Assembly: GCF_000327385.1 (NCBI RefSeq)
Contig: NW_008710211.1
Span: 1,487,159 to 1,551,158, forward strand
DNA: 64,000 bases
Direction of reading: 5' to 3'
Source of the DNA: Lottia gigantea
Lineage: Eukaryota > Mollusca > Gastropoda > Lottiidae
The position numbers and the translations under genes are program-made. The notes beneath the pieces are model-generated. The model searched no databases and was not told the origin of the DNA. It saw only the letters and a list, made by a program, of their open reading frames with translations. Positions 48,401 to 63,400 of the stretch are shown piece by piece (positions within the stretch are counted from its first letter, which is position 1; every line of letters begins with the position of its first letter).

Positions 48401-51400
48401 TCGTTTCTACAGGATGAATGAATGAATAAATGACATGGTCATTACTACAGGATGAATGAATGAATGACTGAATGAATGAATGAATGAAAGACATGGTAGT
48501 GGACAATCATTTATACAGGATGAATGAATGGATGAATGAATGAATAAATGAATGAATGAAAGACATGGTATTGGGCAATCATTTCTACAGGATGAATGAA
48601 TGAATAAATGAATGAAAGAAAGACATGGTACTGGACAATGAATGAATGAAAGTCGTAACACTGGATAATCAGTATAACTAATGAATGAATAAATGATTAA
48701 AGTGATAAAAGAAAATCATTAGTATTGATAGAATAAATGAACAAGACCAGACACATCATTTCATTAGAATATTTTCAATAAATATTATGGTTATTATTAT
48801 GCTACACAATGGACAATCATAATAATGAATAAATGATAACTCCTAAACAATGGCAGAAAGAAAGAATGACAAATTATACCATTTTTCTATATTGCCAATG
48901 ATATGGATATGATGGAGCATGAAACAGCAGGAGAGAAGTAGAATTGGTCAACTAATAAACTAATTACACTGTTCTCATGTCAGACAAGTGTAGAGACAGG
49001 TACTAATGGTCTTCCTCAGGCAATATTCTTCTTCAAGATAATATTATTCATATACAACATTGTACAACATTGTACTACAATTAACTAGGCAGAACATCTC
49101 ACTGTTTACCAGAGCATCTAACCGTTTACTAGAGCTTCTAACCGTTTACTAGAGCATCTAACCGTTTACTAGAGCTTCTAACCGTTTACTAGAGCATCTA
49201 ACCGTTTACTAGAGCTTCTAACCGTTTACCAGAGCATCTAACCGTTTACTAGAGCTTCTAACCGTTTACTAGAGCTTCTAACCGTTTACTAGAGTTTCTA
49301 ACCGTTTACTAGAGTTTCTAACCGTTTACCAGAGCATCTAACCGTTTACTAGAGCATCTAACTGTTTACTAGAGCTTCTAACCGTTTACTAGAGTTTCTA
49401 ACCGTTTACCAGAGCATCTAACCGTTTACTAGAGCATCTAACCGTTTACTAGAGCTTCTAACCGTTTACTAGAGCTTCTAATCGTTTACTAGAGCACCAG
49501 ATGTCACTCTGGGCTCCTTACATTTTTTTTACAGATTATTTACCTATATAATCAAAGTTTCAGACAAAACAGTAATCTGATTGGTCAATAAAAACTAAAT
49601 TTAAAATTAATTTAAGTTATTGACCAATCAGGTGACTGGAACACTTAAATCATATTTTCACAAAACAGGTGCTTGCTCCTTGGGTTAAGGAAAACAAAAT
49701 GTGGTTTTATATCTGACTGCATTTTATTGACTTTGCTGCCACAGAAAATACCATGTAGAGTATTGCCAGATAAATTGTGACCTAACAGTTATACTACTTG
49801 ACCTACTTTTGTAACAAAGTTACAATAATTATGTAGAGCCTGTTAAACAAAAAATGATCCTAATATTAAATTCTTAATGTTAAAGTAATTGTAAAAGTAA
49901 ACTAATAGATACAGGTCATTGGGTATTAATATACCACCTGCCCTGAATTATTTACATAATAATATACAACTCCTCTTTATATATACCTTATACCAATCTA
50001 AATTTAACTTTCAAGCTCCACTGCTTTCATTTTTAAAATTCAAATTTACCTCCAATTTCCATTTCAATGTCTGCTTTAAATTGAGGTGAAAAAATCAGTT
50101 ATCAAGTCATTTTCTTGCCCCGCATTTCCATGAATTTTGCGATGAATGTTTGTTGATTGAAATCTTGTTGTCAGGAAAGAATAAGGAAAGATGACACCGG
50201 ACCACGTATTCTCGAAACAATCTTAGCGCTAGGATGTCCTAGGTTCTTATCTTCTAACATTGATTCTAGGACAGCCTACGTGGCCAGGCTTTTCCAAAAT
50301 AACAATGTTTTTAAGTCTTAAGCCTTCATAGACTGAAAAATCCATTCTTATAATTTGGAAGTGTGTGTTTGTACATCCAAATTGGGGAAGCCTCATTCAC
50401 AAAATTTTAAACAAATATTTTTCAATATTCCCTTCAACAGATTGGTCAATAAAAATTAAATTACAAAATTTACTAAAATCTGGATTTTATCTCAATGAAA
50501 ATTTGGATCTTAAAAAAACCCAGAAATAAATGAAGTCCATTAAAACAGATACAAATAAGTCAAGATCTGTTAACTCTCTATACCCAATCCTTGATATGAT
50601 ATCCTGTACCTGCTTGACCCTATATAAATAATTCACATAGTCTCAACTTGGACATATAAATACTTTAATTGAATAGTCAGGTAGGTCATATAATGGTTTT
50701 GATGTTTTGTTCAGGTGTTATAATCTGGTAGGCATGAGTGTACAAATATACAACAAACAAAATAGACTGAATTGATAGATAGTTGAACGGATGGGAAAAA
50801 TCCGATGGATGGGTGGATGGATGGCTGGATAGATGGATGGTTGGGATGGCTGGATAGATGGATGGTTGGGATGGCTGGATGAGTTTGGGATAGAATTCAA
50901 TGGCTGGCTGGCTTGCTGGCTGAGATGGGATGGGATGGAATGGAATGGGATGGGATAGAATTCAATGGATAGATGGGATAGCTGACTGAGATGGGATAGA
51001 ATTCAATGGATGGACGGGATTGGATGGACGGGATAAGATAGATAGGATGAATAGATGCATGGGATTGGATAGAATTCGATGGATGGATGGGATGGGATGG
51101 GATGGATGAGATGGGATAGAATTCAATGAATGGACTGGATAAGATAGATAGGATGCATAGATGCATTGGATGGGATAGAATTCGATGGATGGATAGATGG
51201 GATGGCAGGCTGGGATGATAGAATTTAATGGATGGAGATGTGCACTGTAAGAACTTTGTGAACACAGCACCTCCAATCTGCCTTCTTCCAATTTCCAACT
51301 GCAAAATAATCTTTAATACACAAAATGAATGAATGAATGAATGAATGAATGAATGAATGAATGAATGAATGAATGAATGAATGAATGAATGAATGAATGA

Positions 51401-54400
51401 ATGAATGACAGTTTCTAATTGAATAGATTAACTGTGTCAAGAAAACAACACCCACTAAATCTGTTTAAAGTTGACATGATGTAGAAATGTTGTGATGTCA
51501 GTTCAGTGAAGTATAATAATATAATAATTTAATAATATAAAGATATTTTCTCTAAGACTGTCGTTATACCACAATTAAAACTAAAACTTGTCTAACAGGT
51601 CTATATAATACATAATACAATAACAACAAGTTAATATCTTAGTTAGATTTCACCTCAAAAACAAAATCATAAAAACTAAAGACACTTCAAACATGTAAAT
51701 AGACTTTTTCAAGCGTAAGCAAATCTTGAATGCAAGATGCTGAAGCTTATTTTCGTCACAGCAGAGACTGAGATTTTAAGCTTCAATTATTACAGACAAA
51801 AAATGAACAAGTACTAGCCAAGTATTAATGATCCAAACCGTAAAACGAAACACGAAATCTGTAACAACATATTAATATTTACTGAAACTCAACAGAAAAG
51901 CTTAAAATTTGACTGATAGAACAGCTAACGCTTGAAAACTAACTGAATCTCAACTTTAAAAGCTGAGACTGACTGGCAAATGCTAAAACATTAAAAAAAC
52001 CAACAAGATTGAATGAAAACTTCCCTATCCTGGTGTTAATTAATAATAATAATTAGTATTTAATACGAACGAGTTATCAATCTTCACACATATCTTACAT
52101 CATTTAACTTCAACTCAGTAATTTACTGTTTAATACATCTTGTTAACACATAGAGCTAAATAGACAGACCCTTTTTCACAAATGATAACCCTGAACTCTT
52201 TAAGCCCTGTTTACATTAGAACGCTATAGGAAGTGTTTTGTTCTCTAGACCGGGACAAAATTATAGACCTTCTAATAACCTGGAAGAAGGCAATTCATCT
52301 GCTCACAGAAAGTGTGAAGGGGTCAAGACGCATGCGTAAGAACTGTTCTCAGAACACTTGACCGTTTACACTAGTAAATTTTCATCTGTTCCGTTCTCAG
52401 AACTGTTCCTTATACAGATCATTCCTAATCCAATCATTTACAAACTAGACTCCTCCCTAAACTCCTTATTTTGACTTGCCAAGATTCTTGGACATATTGA
52501 AATCAATAGTGTGGGCACCGTTGTCAAAGTCAAACTTCCTAAATGGACATAATAGGTGGTCCATAACGAATATAATTTGGTCTTCATTATCTCCAAAAAG
52601 GTGTATATAGTAAAACAGATGATCAAGTCAAGATTTTTTAGGATTTTTTGAAAGTTATTGTTCACTGTATTCACTAAAATAAAATTCAAATCACAATCCT
52701 AAATTAGGTTAAAACTCACGAAAATTTCTCAAACCTGAATATAGCTTAAAAATTCTAAATTCCCCACATAATTACACATAAAAACACATCTTACTGACTT
52801 TAACAAGTCTTCATACTAAAGATCAAATATTTAAAAAGTCGTTCAATTGAGGCGGACAAACCGAACAAGTTTAAATCTTATTCTTAATTTGACTTTTAAC
52901 TTTTTAACATTTTCATAAAATCAAGTATTTTAAGATGTGACAATCAGAAATAAAATTCCTAAAATAGAAAATTTCAAAGAGATATTTCAAATTCAAGTTT
53001 TCTAGGGTTTGATAAGTACAAATGAAATGAAATGAATGGAGTTTTATGCCCTACTTTTCTGCACCATGTGGGCTAATGAAGACGGCCAACGCCATGCAGG
53101 GTGCAATGAGGGAAATTTTGCCAGGACAGCGGCATTTGCCTCCTCTTTTTCGATTTCCAACTGTCGAGAAATCTTTAACGTGCACAGTCTGTAGCTCACG
53201 GGGCCTCAGTTAATTGTCTCATCCGAAAGACTAGACGCATATCAGCCCCTCTTAACTGCATCGCCAATGGGGAAAACAGGTTGAAAAATCCGAAGGTATT
53301 ATCTCGACCTATACCGGGTTGAACCCTGGACCTTCAGGTTAGCGAGCAAGCATCTAACACACTGAGCCACAGGGGCTCCCAGACTGCCATTAGATATTGG
53401 CAACTAACAAATAGAGTTGTAGAGTAAGTAAGTAATTTGTACTAGACAAAAACATAAGTGTGGTCTAAATTCTTAAAAAGAAGGCCTATAGAAATACATG
53501 ACACCCTTAAGGCATGGAACATGAAAACATTTGATATGAACAAAACTCAGCTTGTGTCAAACTATTGTAAGAGAAAGCATAAATCGTAAAACATATTGAG
53601 TAACAAATCACACCCAGATGCATATTTCTACTAAGTCCTTGATATATATATATAGATTGTGTTTGTACAGTGCATCACTACTGTTTGTTGTCGATGTATA
53701 TATAAAGGTACAGGCAGTGCAGGCCGTACCTATTGTTCTCACTATATACACACCTAGTTTTAAACTATTGACAGTTTATAAAGTTACCATACAGTCAAAT
53801 TTTAAATAAAATTCAAATGAGTTTTACTTTCTACTATTTTAACCCTCACTTCATAGAAGATCTTACTGTCAACAATTACTGTAAATTCAATTTTCAACAG
53901 TGTTAACTTTTGATACCAGTACATGAATTTTCAACATTAGGAATTTTATACTAAATTTAGATAAGATTTTTGAGGTACAGGGCCCAAGGTTCTTTTAAAG
54001 ACTCATGTCAGAAGAAGTATTTGGAAAAAAACTGAAATTCCTTTGATTTTGAACCTTGCATGGCTTGTGAATGAAATTAGTATTTTTAATCTTAATAATT
54101 GGGTTTGACAGCACTGAATTTTCTAAACGAAATGCCATTTGATGTCCTGTTCTGTAATATTTCAGCATTTACCTTCTGAGACTTATGGGTAATTGAAGAC
54201 CTATTCTGATAAATCAGTCCCTTATAAACTTGGACAAACTGTGGGACAATTTAACGATATGTTATCTAATTAACTGAAGGTATAAATTCTATTAGTATAG
54301 AGATTATGACAGAGTGTTACACAAGGCTACAAACTAATACCTGTCTGATCTGGACACTGACACTGGTCACTTTCACCTGGGGTCAACTTCAACCAGGGGT

Positions 54401-57400
54401 CAACTTCAACCAAGGGTCATTTCAGATAGTAATTAGGTCACAAGTTACTGATATCGTGGCTGATAATATCTAATACTGACACTAACTACTCAATAATATT
54501 ATATACAAATTGAACAGCATATTTGTTAAAAATTTAACACTTGGATCTGTCAGTGAGTAGTCGCAAAAAAAAACTTCGTAGTAGCAATATCATGGCAGCT
54601 TTAATCTTTTGGAAACATTTCTTGAGGCATGAGAAATTTCATGGCAGCTTTAATCTTCTGAAAAAGCATAAGCATACTTATCAATATCTATAGAAAATTG
54701 ATAAAAAAAATGCACAGTTAGAGAAAAAAAATGTCCAAACACCTACAGAACAAGATATATACCTAATAAATCATTGTATTAGCATGACGATTCCATCAAT
54801 CAAAAATCTCATCCAAAGAATATTATCCTCTTCCTAAGATAATTAATGAAATTTAACACAATGTAAACCAACCCGTAACACAGATCTAAAACCACACTAC
54901 ATCTTTTACTGTCATAATTATCTCAGTTTTTAACAGTGACCTTGACTTTGTTGGTAAGATTATACTATACCTACACAATAGTCCCCACTCCTTTATTTTA
55001 ATATAGTCCCTTTCTACCCACCACTATTATTTATTACCCAATCTAACGTTGACACTAGGTTATAAAACAACTATCCCACTTAATTCTTTATTTCAATTTG
55101 TCTTTTCTTGTCAAAGACTTTGCCAATACATATTCCTTTCAATTTTGTTATTTGTATTATATATGTATGTATTACATACTTGGCTCAAGTTTTTTTGTCA
55201 GTGCGGGACTTGGCACTGTCTAACATTCGACTTATTCTAAAGATCTCAAAGGTCCATGTTCTGTCATCCATGTTCTGTCAAAGTTTGAAATTATCAAAAG
55301 CAGATATTACCGATTTCAATTCTGTTAATATTTTCAAACTTTCACATGTTATGTGCAGTCAAACCAGGCCTTGGAAATGGCATGAACTGAATGAAATGCT
55401 GCATTGTCTGTCTTATTAATCAGCAGATTTTGCTTCAACTTTCAAATGTCAGATGCAGGAAAAACAATTTCTGATACAATGACATAAGCTTTCAAGAGAT
55501 GCCACTATGACAACATTCTACCCCAACAGTCAAACCTACAGGTACCACACAAACTCAAAATCCAAAACATTGCATGTACAATACATAAATAATCCAAATT
55601 AAAGATTGCTTTCATCTAATATACAAGACTATAAATAAAATTCACACGGTGAACAAAATACCATAACAAACAAAGCAAAAAGACGCTTTTCTTGAAACTT
55701 TTCATTTGATATGAGATTAAAATTCCCTTCCGAAAGAATTACTCTTTTCATAAAATACTAGTTTGTCCCACATCATAACCACATTCACTAATAACACTAC
55801 ATACTTTATCTTGAAGACATCCAAAATTGAAGCACGCAAAAAAGATCATTTAATTTAAAATTCGAAATAAACACACAGCCCAAAATATTCAACAGTCTAC
55901 AGATATATCCAAAATAATATCCAAATTGCAATCAAACACTCTTTTTTTTTAAGACACCCACATGCTTAAAATACTTATAAAACACACATAAATTATCATC
56001 TTTCAATTCTTATAAAACATTATCAAAATATCCTGGTAAAAATTACTCACAGAAGTTCACAAAATATTTGATATTCAAATACAAATTATCTCATAAACAC
56101 ACACAAATACAGCAGTCCACATCCATAAATCAAAAGAATTATCCAACAATCACCCAACTTCAAATATTATATCTTATAAGAATAATAAAAAACTCACTGA
56201 AGTTCACAAAAATATAATTAGGAACACACTTTGTACATGATATTAAAAATAGTATTCACATACGAATTATCTCACAAAAACACACACAAATACAGCGGGT
56301 TCACATCCATAAATCAAAAGATTTTCCAACAATAACACACAATTCAAAATTCAAAACACACTTTTTAAAAACATATCCCAAACGTATTTATATCCTCATA
56401 AGGAGTTTACTCACAAAAACACACACATGGATAAAAAGAGAATTCAGTAGTTCAACTCAATATCCATATAAAATCTGATAATTTTGTTACATGACACTAA
56501 ATCTCAATAGTTTGACTTCAGTTACATCTTAACGTGAAGGTATGTTTGAATAAGTAAGAAGTTGTGGTCTGAGTCCACCCAGCCAACACTATAATATATC
56601 TACCTGTATATAATATTATATACCGTTCTGCTCCACTGCTTTACACTTAGTTTTTTAATAGATCTTAACATCTCAATGAATGAATGAACTTATCAAAAGA
56701 CTGAATGAAAAACATGAATGAATGATTGAAAATAATGAATGAATGAATAATTGAAAATAATGAATGAAGAAAAATCTGAATGCATAATGCAAATTTTAAA
56801 CTAACAAATGAATGAATGAATTAGTGCATGTAAAAATAAGAATAATGCAAATTTTGAACGAACGAATGAATGGATGAATAAAATTCACATATATATGCCA
56901 TCAAAAACATTGAAATCTTGATAGTAGTAATGATAGGCACTACTGAAGGTTACATCGATGCCAGTCTCTCTAGTAATTAACCATTTAATTTAATAGCTGA
57001 CTGGGCCAATGAAGGGAATATTGATAAATGTCGGAGCGTTATTCTTTAAGGATATGGGTGGTCTGCAGGTATGAGTAAGCGTTGTATGATAGTTTAACTT
57101 TCGTTAAATGGATTAGTAGTAATGACCTCTCAAAATTGCCAGAATGCACTTTTGGAGAGTCTACATAGTACATTTTCCACTATTTACAGAGTAAAAATTC
57201 AAATAAAACATTTGGACTAAAGGGTAGCAAAAGAACAAAAAAAAAACGAAACACCTATATTTTACAAGGATAACAACTTCGGTTCACAGTTAAGGATCCT
57301 TTCTACCAGCTGGTTCTTGGCCAAACCACTTGGCATTGATCTTTCCCGGATTATCCATACCCATTTACAGCTGGGTCAACTGGATTTATGAGCGAAGGTG

Positions 57401-60400
57401 ACTTATTCAAGGTCATCAGACTTAAACATGCCATCGAGAATTGAACCAACAACCACCATTTGCTCAATGTAACCAAGGAAATGACATCATGTAAGGAACG
57501 AACACTCTAACCGACTGCGCTTTAGAAACTCACAGTAAAGGGTGGGGTCATCCTTGATAGATAAACTTAATTTGCCAATAGTTTATGTCTTGAAAAAGGT
57601 CAAAAATAGTCAAAATTTTCATACTTTTACATAATTCAAAATATACCAAGTAGCTCAGTCGGTAGAGGTGCTGTGGGTTCGAACCCTCTTCAAGGTAAGA
57701 AAATGCTGATTCCCATGCCTGTGCTTCCGAGAGGCTTTCACTCTTTAATACCAAGTATATCAAAAGATACTCCCAACTTTAACTATCAGTAATCAGATTA
57801 GTGTTTGAACCTGTTAATCTACAGCGAGATTAGTGTTTATGTGTTTAGGTTAAAATAATTTCAAGTAGATTGCCATGGATTAATCTCTATATTTAATCTT
57901 TCTACAGTAAATTGATCCAGGAGTAAAATTGTAATTATAATAAGTTACTTTATCAAATAAGTGTCACAAATCATTAAAATATAAATGTATATAGAAAAAT
58001 TTAAAACATGGAGATTTCAAGCCAGGAGAGGCTTATGAGACACGAAACAGTAAAAAAAATATTTGACAGTCTTATAAGACCACCAAAGACTTAATAATTT
58101 GTTAGTTTATTTTCATTTACCACAAATACCAGACTTGGCACTTTTCCTCTAAAATACCAAAATATTATTCAGAACTGAATTAATAGATAAACTTACAATG
58201 TGTCATATCATATTCATATGTCAATAGTTCAAAAAAACATTTTGTCAAATTCAGTATGGGTCATTTGTCGTTATGGCCCTTCTCATTGGAGGCTGCATCA
58301 CCGAATCATCATCGTATATTACAGAGATCAATATCTCCAGGCTATGAGACAATATTTTAAAGTGTTTAACTTATCACTGATATTCACAGTCCAGCGTCAC
58401 TACAAGGGAAGTAACCCTGAGGCAATTGATATATGATAATATTAATAGGGTCAATATTGGACCAGATCTAACCAGGATATGAGTACTCTTATACACAGGA
58501 ATCAACAACTAATAATAACAACAACTCATAATATCAACAACTTATAATATCAACAAGTTATAATGTCAACAACTTATCATATCAACAAGTTATAATGTCA
58601 ACAAATTATTACATCAACAAATATACTATATACTAAACAAAAACAATAAGAAACTTATACACAAGCACTTCAGTAGAATACTACAGAGAAAATATCATTA
58701 AAGTCTTCAAAAATTCTGCCCTAGGGCAAATAAGACATATCTTTTAAACTTTCCAGTAAAATGTGATTTGTGATTCATTCCCTGGAAAGTTCTCATTTAT
58801 AAACTTGTTCTAAGCAATGCTCCATGTGAAAATATTACTCTTATCTCCCCTTTTTCTCATTCATTTTACAATATAAATGACTGGCATATTCAGTCAAATC
58901 AACATCCCTCAGAAATAGCCATACTGAATGTTTTATGTCTGCCATAATAAAATAATAATTTCATCCCTATCACAAAAGATGTAGGACATTTAACACCATA
59001 TTTTAACATTTTTTAAATTCCAGTGAATAGTATCAGTGTGTAATAATAAAGTAAGAAATAAGACTATGTGTTAAAATGTTAAAGGGATTATAAAGAGGTT
59101 TTCTAAAATTTTTATGTGTATCGGGAACACTGATAGCATCAATTTGCACCATTCAAATTTTTGCGTCTGTTGTTCCTGCAATTCCACTAAAACTAAGTCT
59201 TTTATAAAGTCACCCCCTGCAAAATTTGATTGCATCACATAAGACCTATGTGTTAAAAGAATATTACCTCTTAGAATGGACCTTAAATTTAAACTCTCAA
59301 ACTTGATCAATAAGAGTATATATTCATCAGTTGGACTAACCAGGTGCCATGAATAAAGAATAGAATCAATATCTAACACAATATATCCATTAAACTAAGA
59401 AATCACTGAAAAATGTTTTTAATTGCGATTCAAATATCTTAATTTGAAGAATTATTTCTTAGTTTTATAGATTTAAGTGATTATACAGGATTCGATTGTA
59501 TAGTTATGACACCAGGTAAGTTCACTGTTATACAACAAAGACTCATTTTGCCCAAGGTTAAAAAACTTAATTTTCTGGTCATCCTAAAAGATAGTTTACC
59601 TTTAAAATGTTATATGGGCTGTGTCTAATAGTTAATGACAGTGAAACTTGAGATTTATCAAGTCGGAATATCTCTACCCCTCACAGTTTTATTTTAATGT
59701 TGATATATATCATAGATATCTATATTCATTGTATATGTTGAGCGTCAATGACAGGGTATGCTTACTCTTCTAGACACCCAGGGACTATTAACTAAATTTC
59801 AACCAAAATTTTAAGAAATTAAGTCATCTGATTGGCTTATAAAGCTGAACTTATAATTGTTTTTAGCTATTGGCCAATCAGATTATTAGAATACTAAAAT
59901 CACTCTAAGTTTTTGTGAAACAGGACCCTGATACCACTTTCATTAAGAAATGCTAGCTCACTTATAATTGATATATTTCCTCATATGAAACGTTCACTAG
60001 CTGCTAATATTGTTTCGCCAATGTTGTTTTGGGGTTTTGGGTTTTGTTTTGCGGTTCAGATCGTTAGCACTTGGTTTATTTATAGATATATTATCAACCC
60101 TGTCTCACGGTTGGTCTGCACATTATCTGTCATTTTGATCCCATTTATATCTCCATTAATAAACTACCGGTACTGGATTAACATGGAATTGAATATGTTC
60201 TTTGCCCTTTTCTTTTGGTCAGTCTGTCAGTCCCTTTGTTTATATTGGAAATATAATGGATGCTTCAGTTTTGATCTGATTTTGAGAAAACTCCATATAT
60301 TTATAGGTTAGATATGAGATGAGTTTGAATTTCATATTTAGCAAAGTTATTGCCCTTTAGATATATGTATGCACATGTCTCAGTTACACAGTTTTTATTT

Positions 60401-63400
60401 GATGTTGGTGTGATTATAAGGTGATTTGTAGAAGATTCTTATTAAACACTGTTTTACACTTGAAGCACAAAACAATGTTTTAAGTGTTTTTTTCTGAATT
60501 TGGATATCATTCCATTTTGCGAGCGCGCAACTGGTGATTTTTGTGATATAAAAAAAATATGATCGATACAAATTGGCTGTTTAAATGCCATAAGCACATT
60601 TTCTATATCAATATTTAAAATTGGTTTCAAATTTTTGAGAAAAAATGTCTGATGAAACATAAAAGCCAACTCACCCAAGTTGCTGTAATAAAGTCTCGCC
60701 TTCACCAACTGTGTGCATTGCTGCTTCAATAGTTGTCTCCCTTTGTTGGTTAAACTGAGCTAGGAGTTGTTCTGCTCCCTCCACACTATCAGCTATTTCC
60801 GAACTCTGTAATTCTTGTTGTAGCTCTTCTAACCAGGAGGTTAGCTGTAATATCAAACAGGAGTGATTTATTAAAAAACGGAATCAAAATTGAGTTAAAT
60901 ATAAACTTTTGAAAAGTGCATTTTAAACCTTCCGCTAAACTGTCAACGAAAACCTAATGTTAAATCTATACAACAAATGTGTTTCAGTAAGAATATTTAT
61001 TATAATATTGAGTCAGTGAGATATGCTAGTGGAAAATATCTAAATAAACCCACTTCACGAACAATCACACAGACATTGGCGCCATCAATTAACAAATAAA
61101 AATGGAATTTTGCATCCCATATTTTTGCTGATTTAGAACAGAGTAAACACCAATATATCAATAAACATGGATTAAGTCAAAGATTAAAAATTTAAATTTG
61201 CATCAGTCTCAGAAGTTCTTAAAAAAAGCTAGTTTAATATAAATCCAGTGTCTGAATAATGGATTTTATATTGAATCTCAGGTTCCAGAAGTAAACAATA
61301 TCTTCTAAGAATTAAAAGCCAAAAAGGTACAACTTAATGGATTAAAGATGTTTACGATACAAAATAAGTGGTTGCCTAGCAAGATACGCCCACTTCCCAG
61401 ATACATTTGCAGTATATCAAGGACAGTCACCAACCTGTGTCAAATCATACCAAAAATCTAATTTGTGCAAGATATTATTGATTTAAACAAACATTATTTA
61501 TAAAATTCTGACATAAATATGCATTTGCTTCAGAATGTCCCTAGAGACATGTAAGCTCCAATATTCTGAATCATTTTTTTAATTTTTTATAATGTGGGCG
61601 TATAAAATGTAAAAAACAATGACCATTCCTACCTCATGTACATGAGTATAAAATGCTACAGTCATATCAATAATAGCTCTTCTACGTTCCAACTGAGTCA
61701 GAAAATTATGCATTCGTTCTTCAAGTTCATGGGCTTCTCCGTATATTTCTTTAGGATCACATTCTCCAGTCTGAGCTAGTTCATCTGCTGCTGCCAGTAA
61801 TTTTTCAGCGTTCGTTATAGTGTTCTGAAAACAAATGAATTTGATGTTATTTGTTACTTTGTGAACATTTCAAAGGACAGGTTCACCATCAGTTTGACAA
61901 ATCATACCTTAGTCTCAGAAACGGGAATATATTAGCTATGCTAATCAGTAATAATGTTCACTGCTCACCGTCAAAATTTGAGTCTTCAAATTTATGTGTC
62001 TCCAGAAATATCTGCGTTAATAGTTAATTAATTCATTTCTTTATAGTTTACCCATTCAATAAATTGAAATGGACCGGAAGATTCTACCGTCTATTTCAAG
62101 TTAAATCGAAAAAAAAGTAATTAGAGAATGTGGCTTTCGTGGCCTTTTCAAAGACTGAGTAAGGAAAGAGTAAAGTGGCCCTCACACCATATTACCAGTT
62201 GCATATGGTAGTGAATAAGAACAGTGGTTATAAGTTCCGAACGCAACTCTCATGCAATTGAGTTGTGAGTTGAGTTCAGAACTCGTGGCCACTTTCATTA
62301 TTTGCAATCATATGCAACTGGTAATCGCTATGGTGTGAGGGCCCCTTAAGCAAAGATCAGATTAAAGTCTACTGTATCATGTGAAATAGCTCAAATGGTC
62401 CAGTCCATAATTCTCCTGATTAAAGTCCAATGAAAGTAAAGTCTAAGACTTCTAGTGTACACAGTTAAGTTGTCACATACAATATTTCAAAATAGACAAT
62501 ATAAATATTTGACCTATGACCTATGTTAATTAATTATGAATATTAAGTAGAAGAGGAAATAGTTCGGTTGAAATGCCCTGACTTTCTTTAGATTACTGAT
62601 AAATTTCACAGTGTCAATATCATAGACATTGTATTTCTACAATAACCAATCAGTGAGCACTAATAGCATACATAGTAAACAGTGATCTGAAGGTTTTTAA
62701 TATTTGGGGTCGCGAGGCAGTTTTCTTGGGGTCGTGAACTAGTCTGAAAACTATTTGAAAATTGTTATGGTATGTTAAAAGATTGTATATGGTATTTTTC
62801 TTGAGCATAATTTAAGCTGTAGTCTAGCAGGTGACAATTCAGATGGTTATTTCTTGAGCTATCTTACAGCACTTTGTGATTTTAAAACTATGGCTTCCAA
62901 ACATAAAACAGAACACAATTTTATGGTATACTACTCCTGAGTTTTATAGTACACAATGTTTCTACAATTTACATTACAATAAAACTCAGGAGTAGTATAC
63001 CATATAAACTGATGATGACAATGTAAATTGTTGAAACATTGTATACAATAGAACTAAGGAGTAGTATACTATATAAACTGATGATGATAATGTAAATTGT
63101 TGAAACATTGTGTACAATAAAACTCAGGAGTAGTATACCATATAAACTGATGATGATAATGTAAATTGTTGAAACATTGTATACAATAGAACTAAGGAGT
63201 AGTATACTATATAAACTGATGATGATAATGTAAATTGTTGAAACATTGTGTGTAATAAAACTCAGGAGTAGTATACTTTATATACTGATGATAATGTAAA
63301 TTGTTGAAACATTGTGTGTAATAAAACTCAGGAGTAGTATATCATATAAACTGATGATGATAATGTAAATTGTAGAAACATTGTGTGCTATAAAACTAAG

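Larger units (their letters stand above)
38605..60674 (-). other. intron 3 of trio (22.4 kb in total) apart from listed repeats
   Basis: No coding exon is expected here, because exons 3 and 4 join in phase and the homologues have no extra domain at this point. The intron contains the minisatellites, SINEs and MITEs listed separately. Other stretches are AT-rich without recognisable content: roughly 43500-43950, 47000-48200, 51420-52200, 52420-53000, 53400-55900, 57530-58480 and 58640-59800. The short ORFs in them have no recognisable similarity. Confidence 0.7.

Noticed and set aside
48407-48661. Repeat-rich ORF of 84 codons
   Set aside because: Translation of the GAAT compound repeat.
50718-51455. 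His/Ser/Pro-rich ORFs on the minus strand
   Set aside because: Products of GGAT and GAAT microsatellites; frames overlap and have no start context.
52205-52430. MITE with ends near CTGTTTACATTAGAAC and CCGTTTACACTAG
   Set aside because: Inverted ends and target duplication could not be defined; similarity is too weak to call.
57548-57763. A 71-codon minus-strand ORF as an extra trio exon in intron 3
   Set aside because: It overlaps a tRNA-like relic, and exons 3 and 4 already join in phase without it.
59985-60311. A 108-codon plus-strand ORF with hydrophobic segments
   Set aside because: Its first half lies in a dispersed repeat whose other copies read differently, so it is probably chance.
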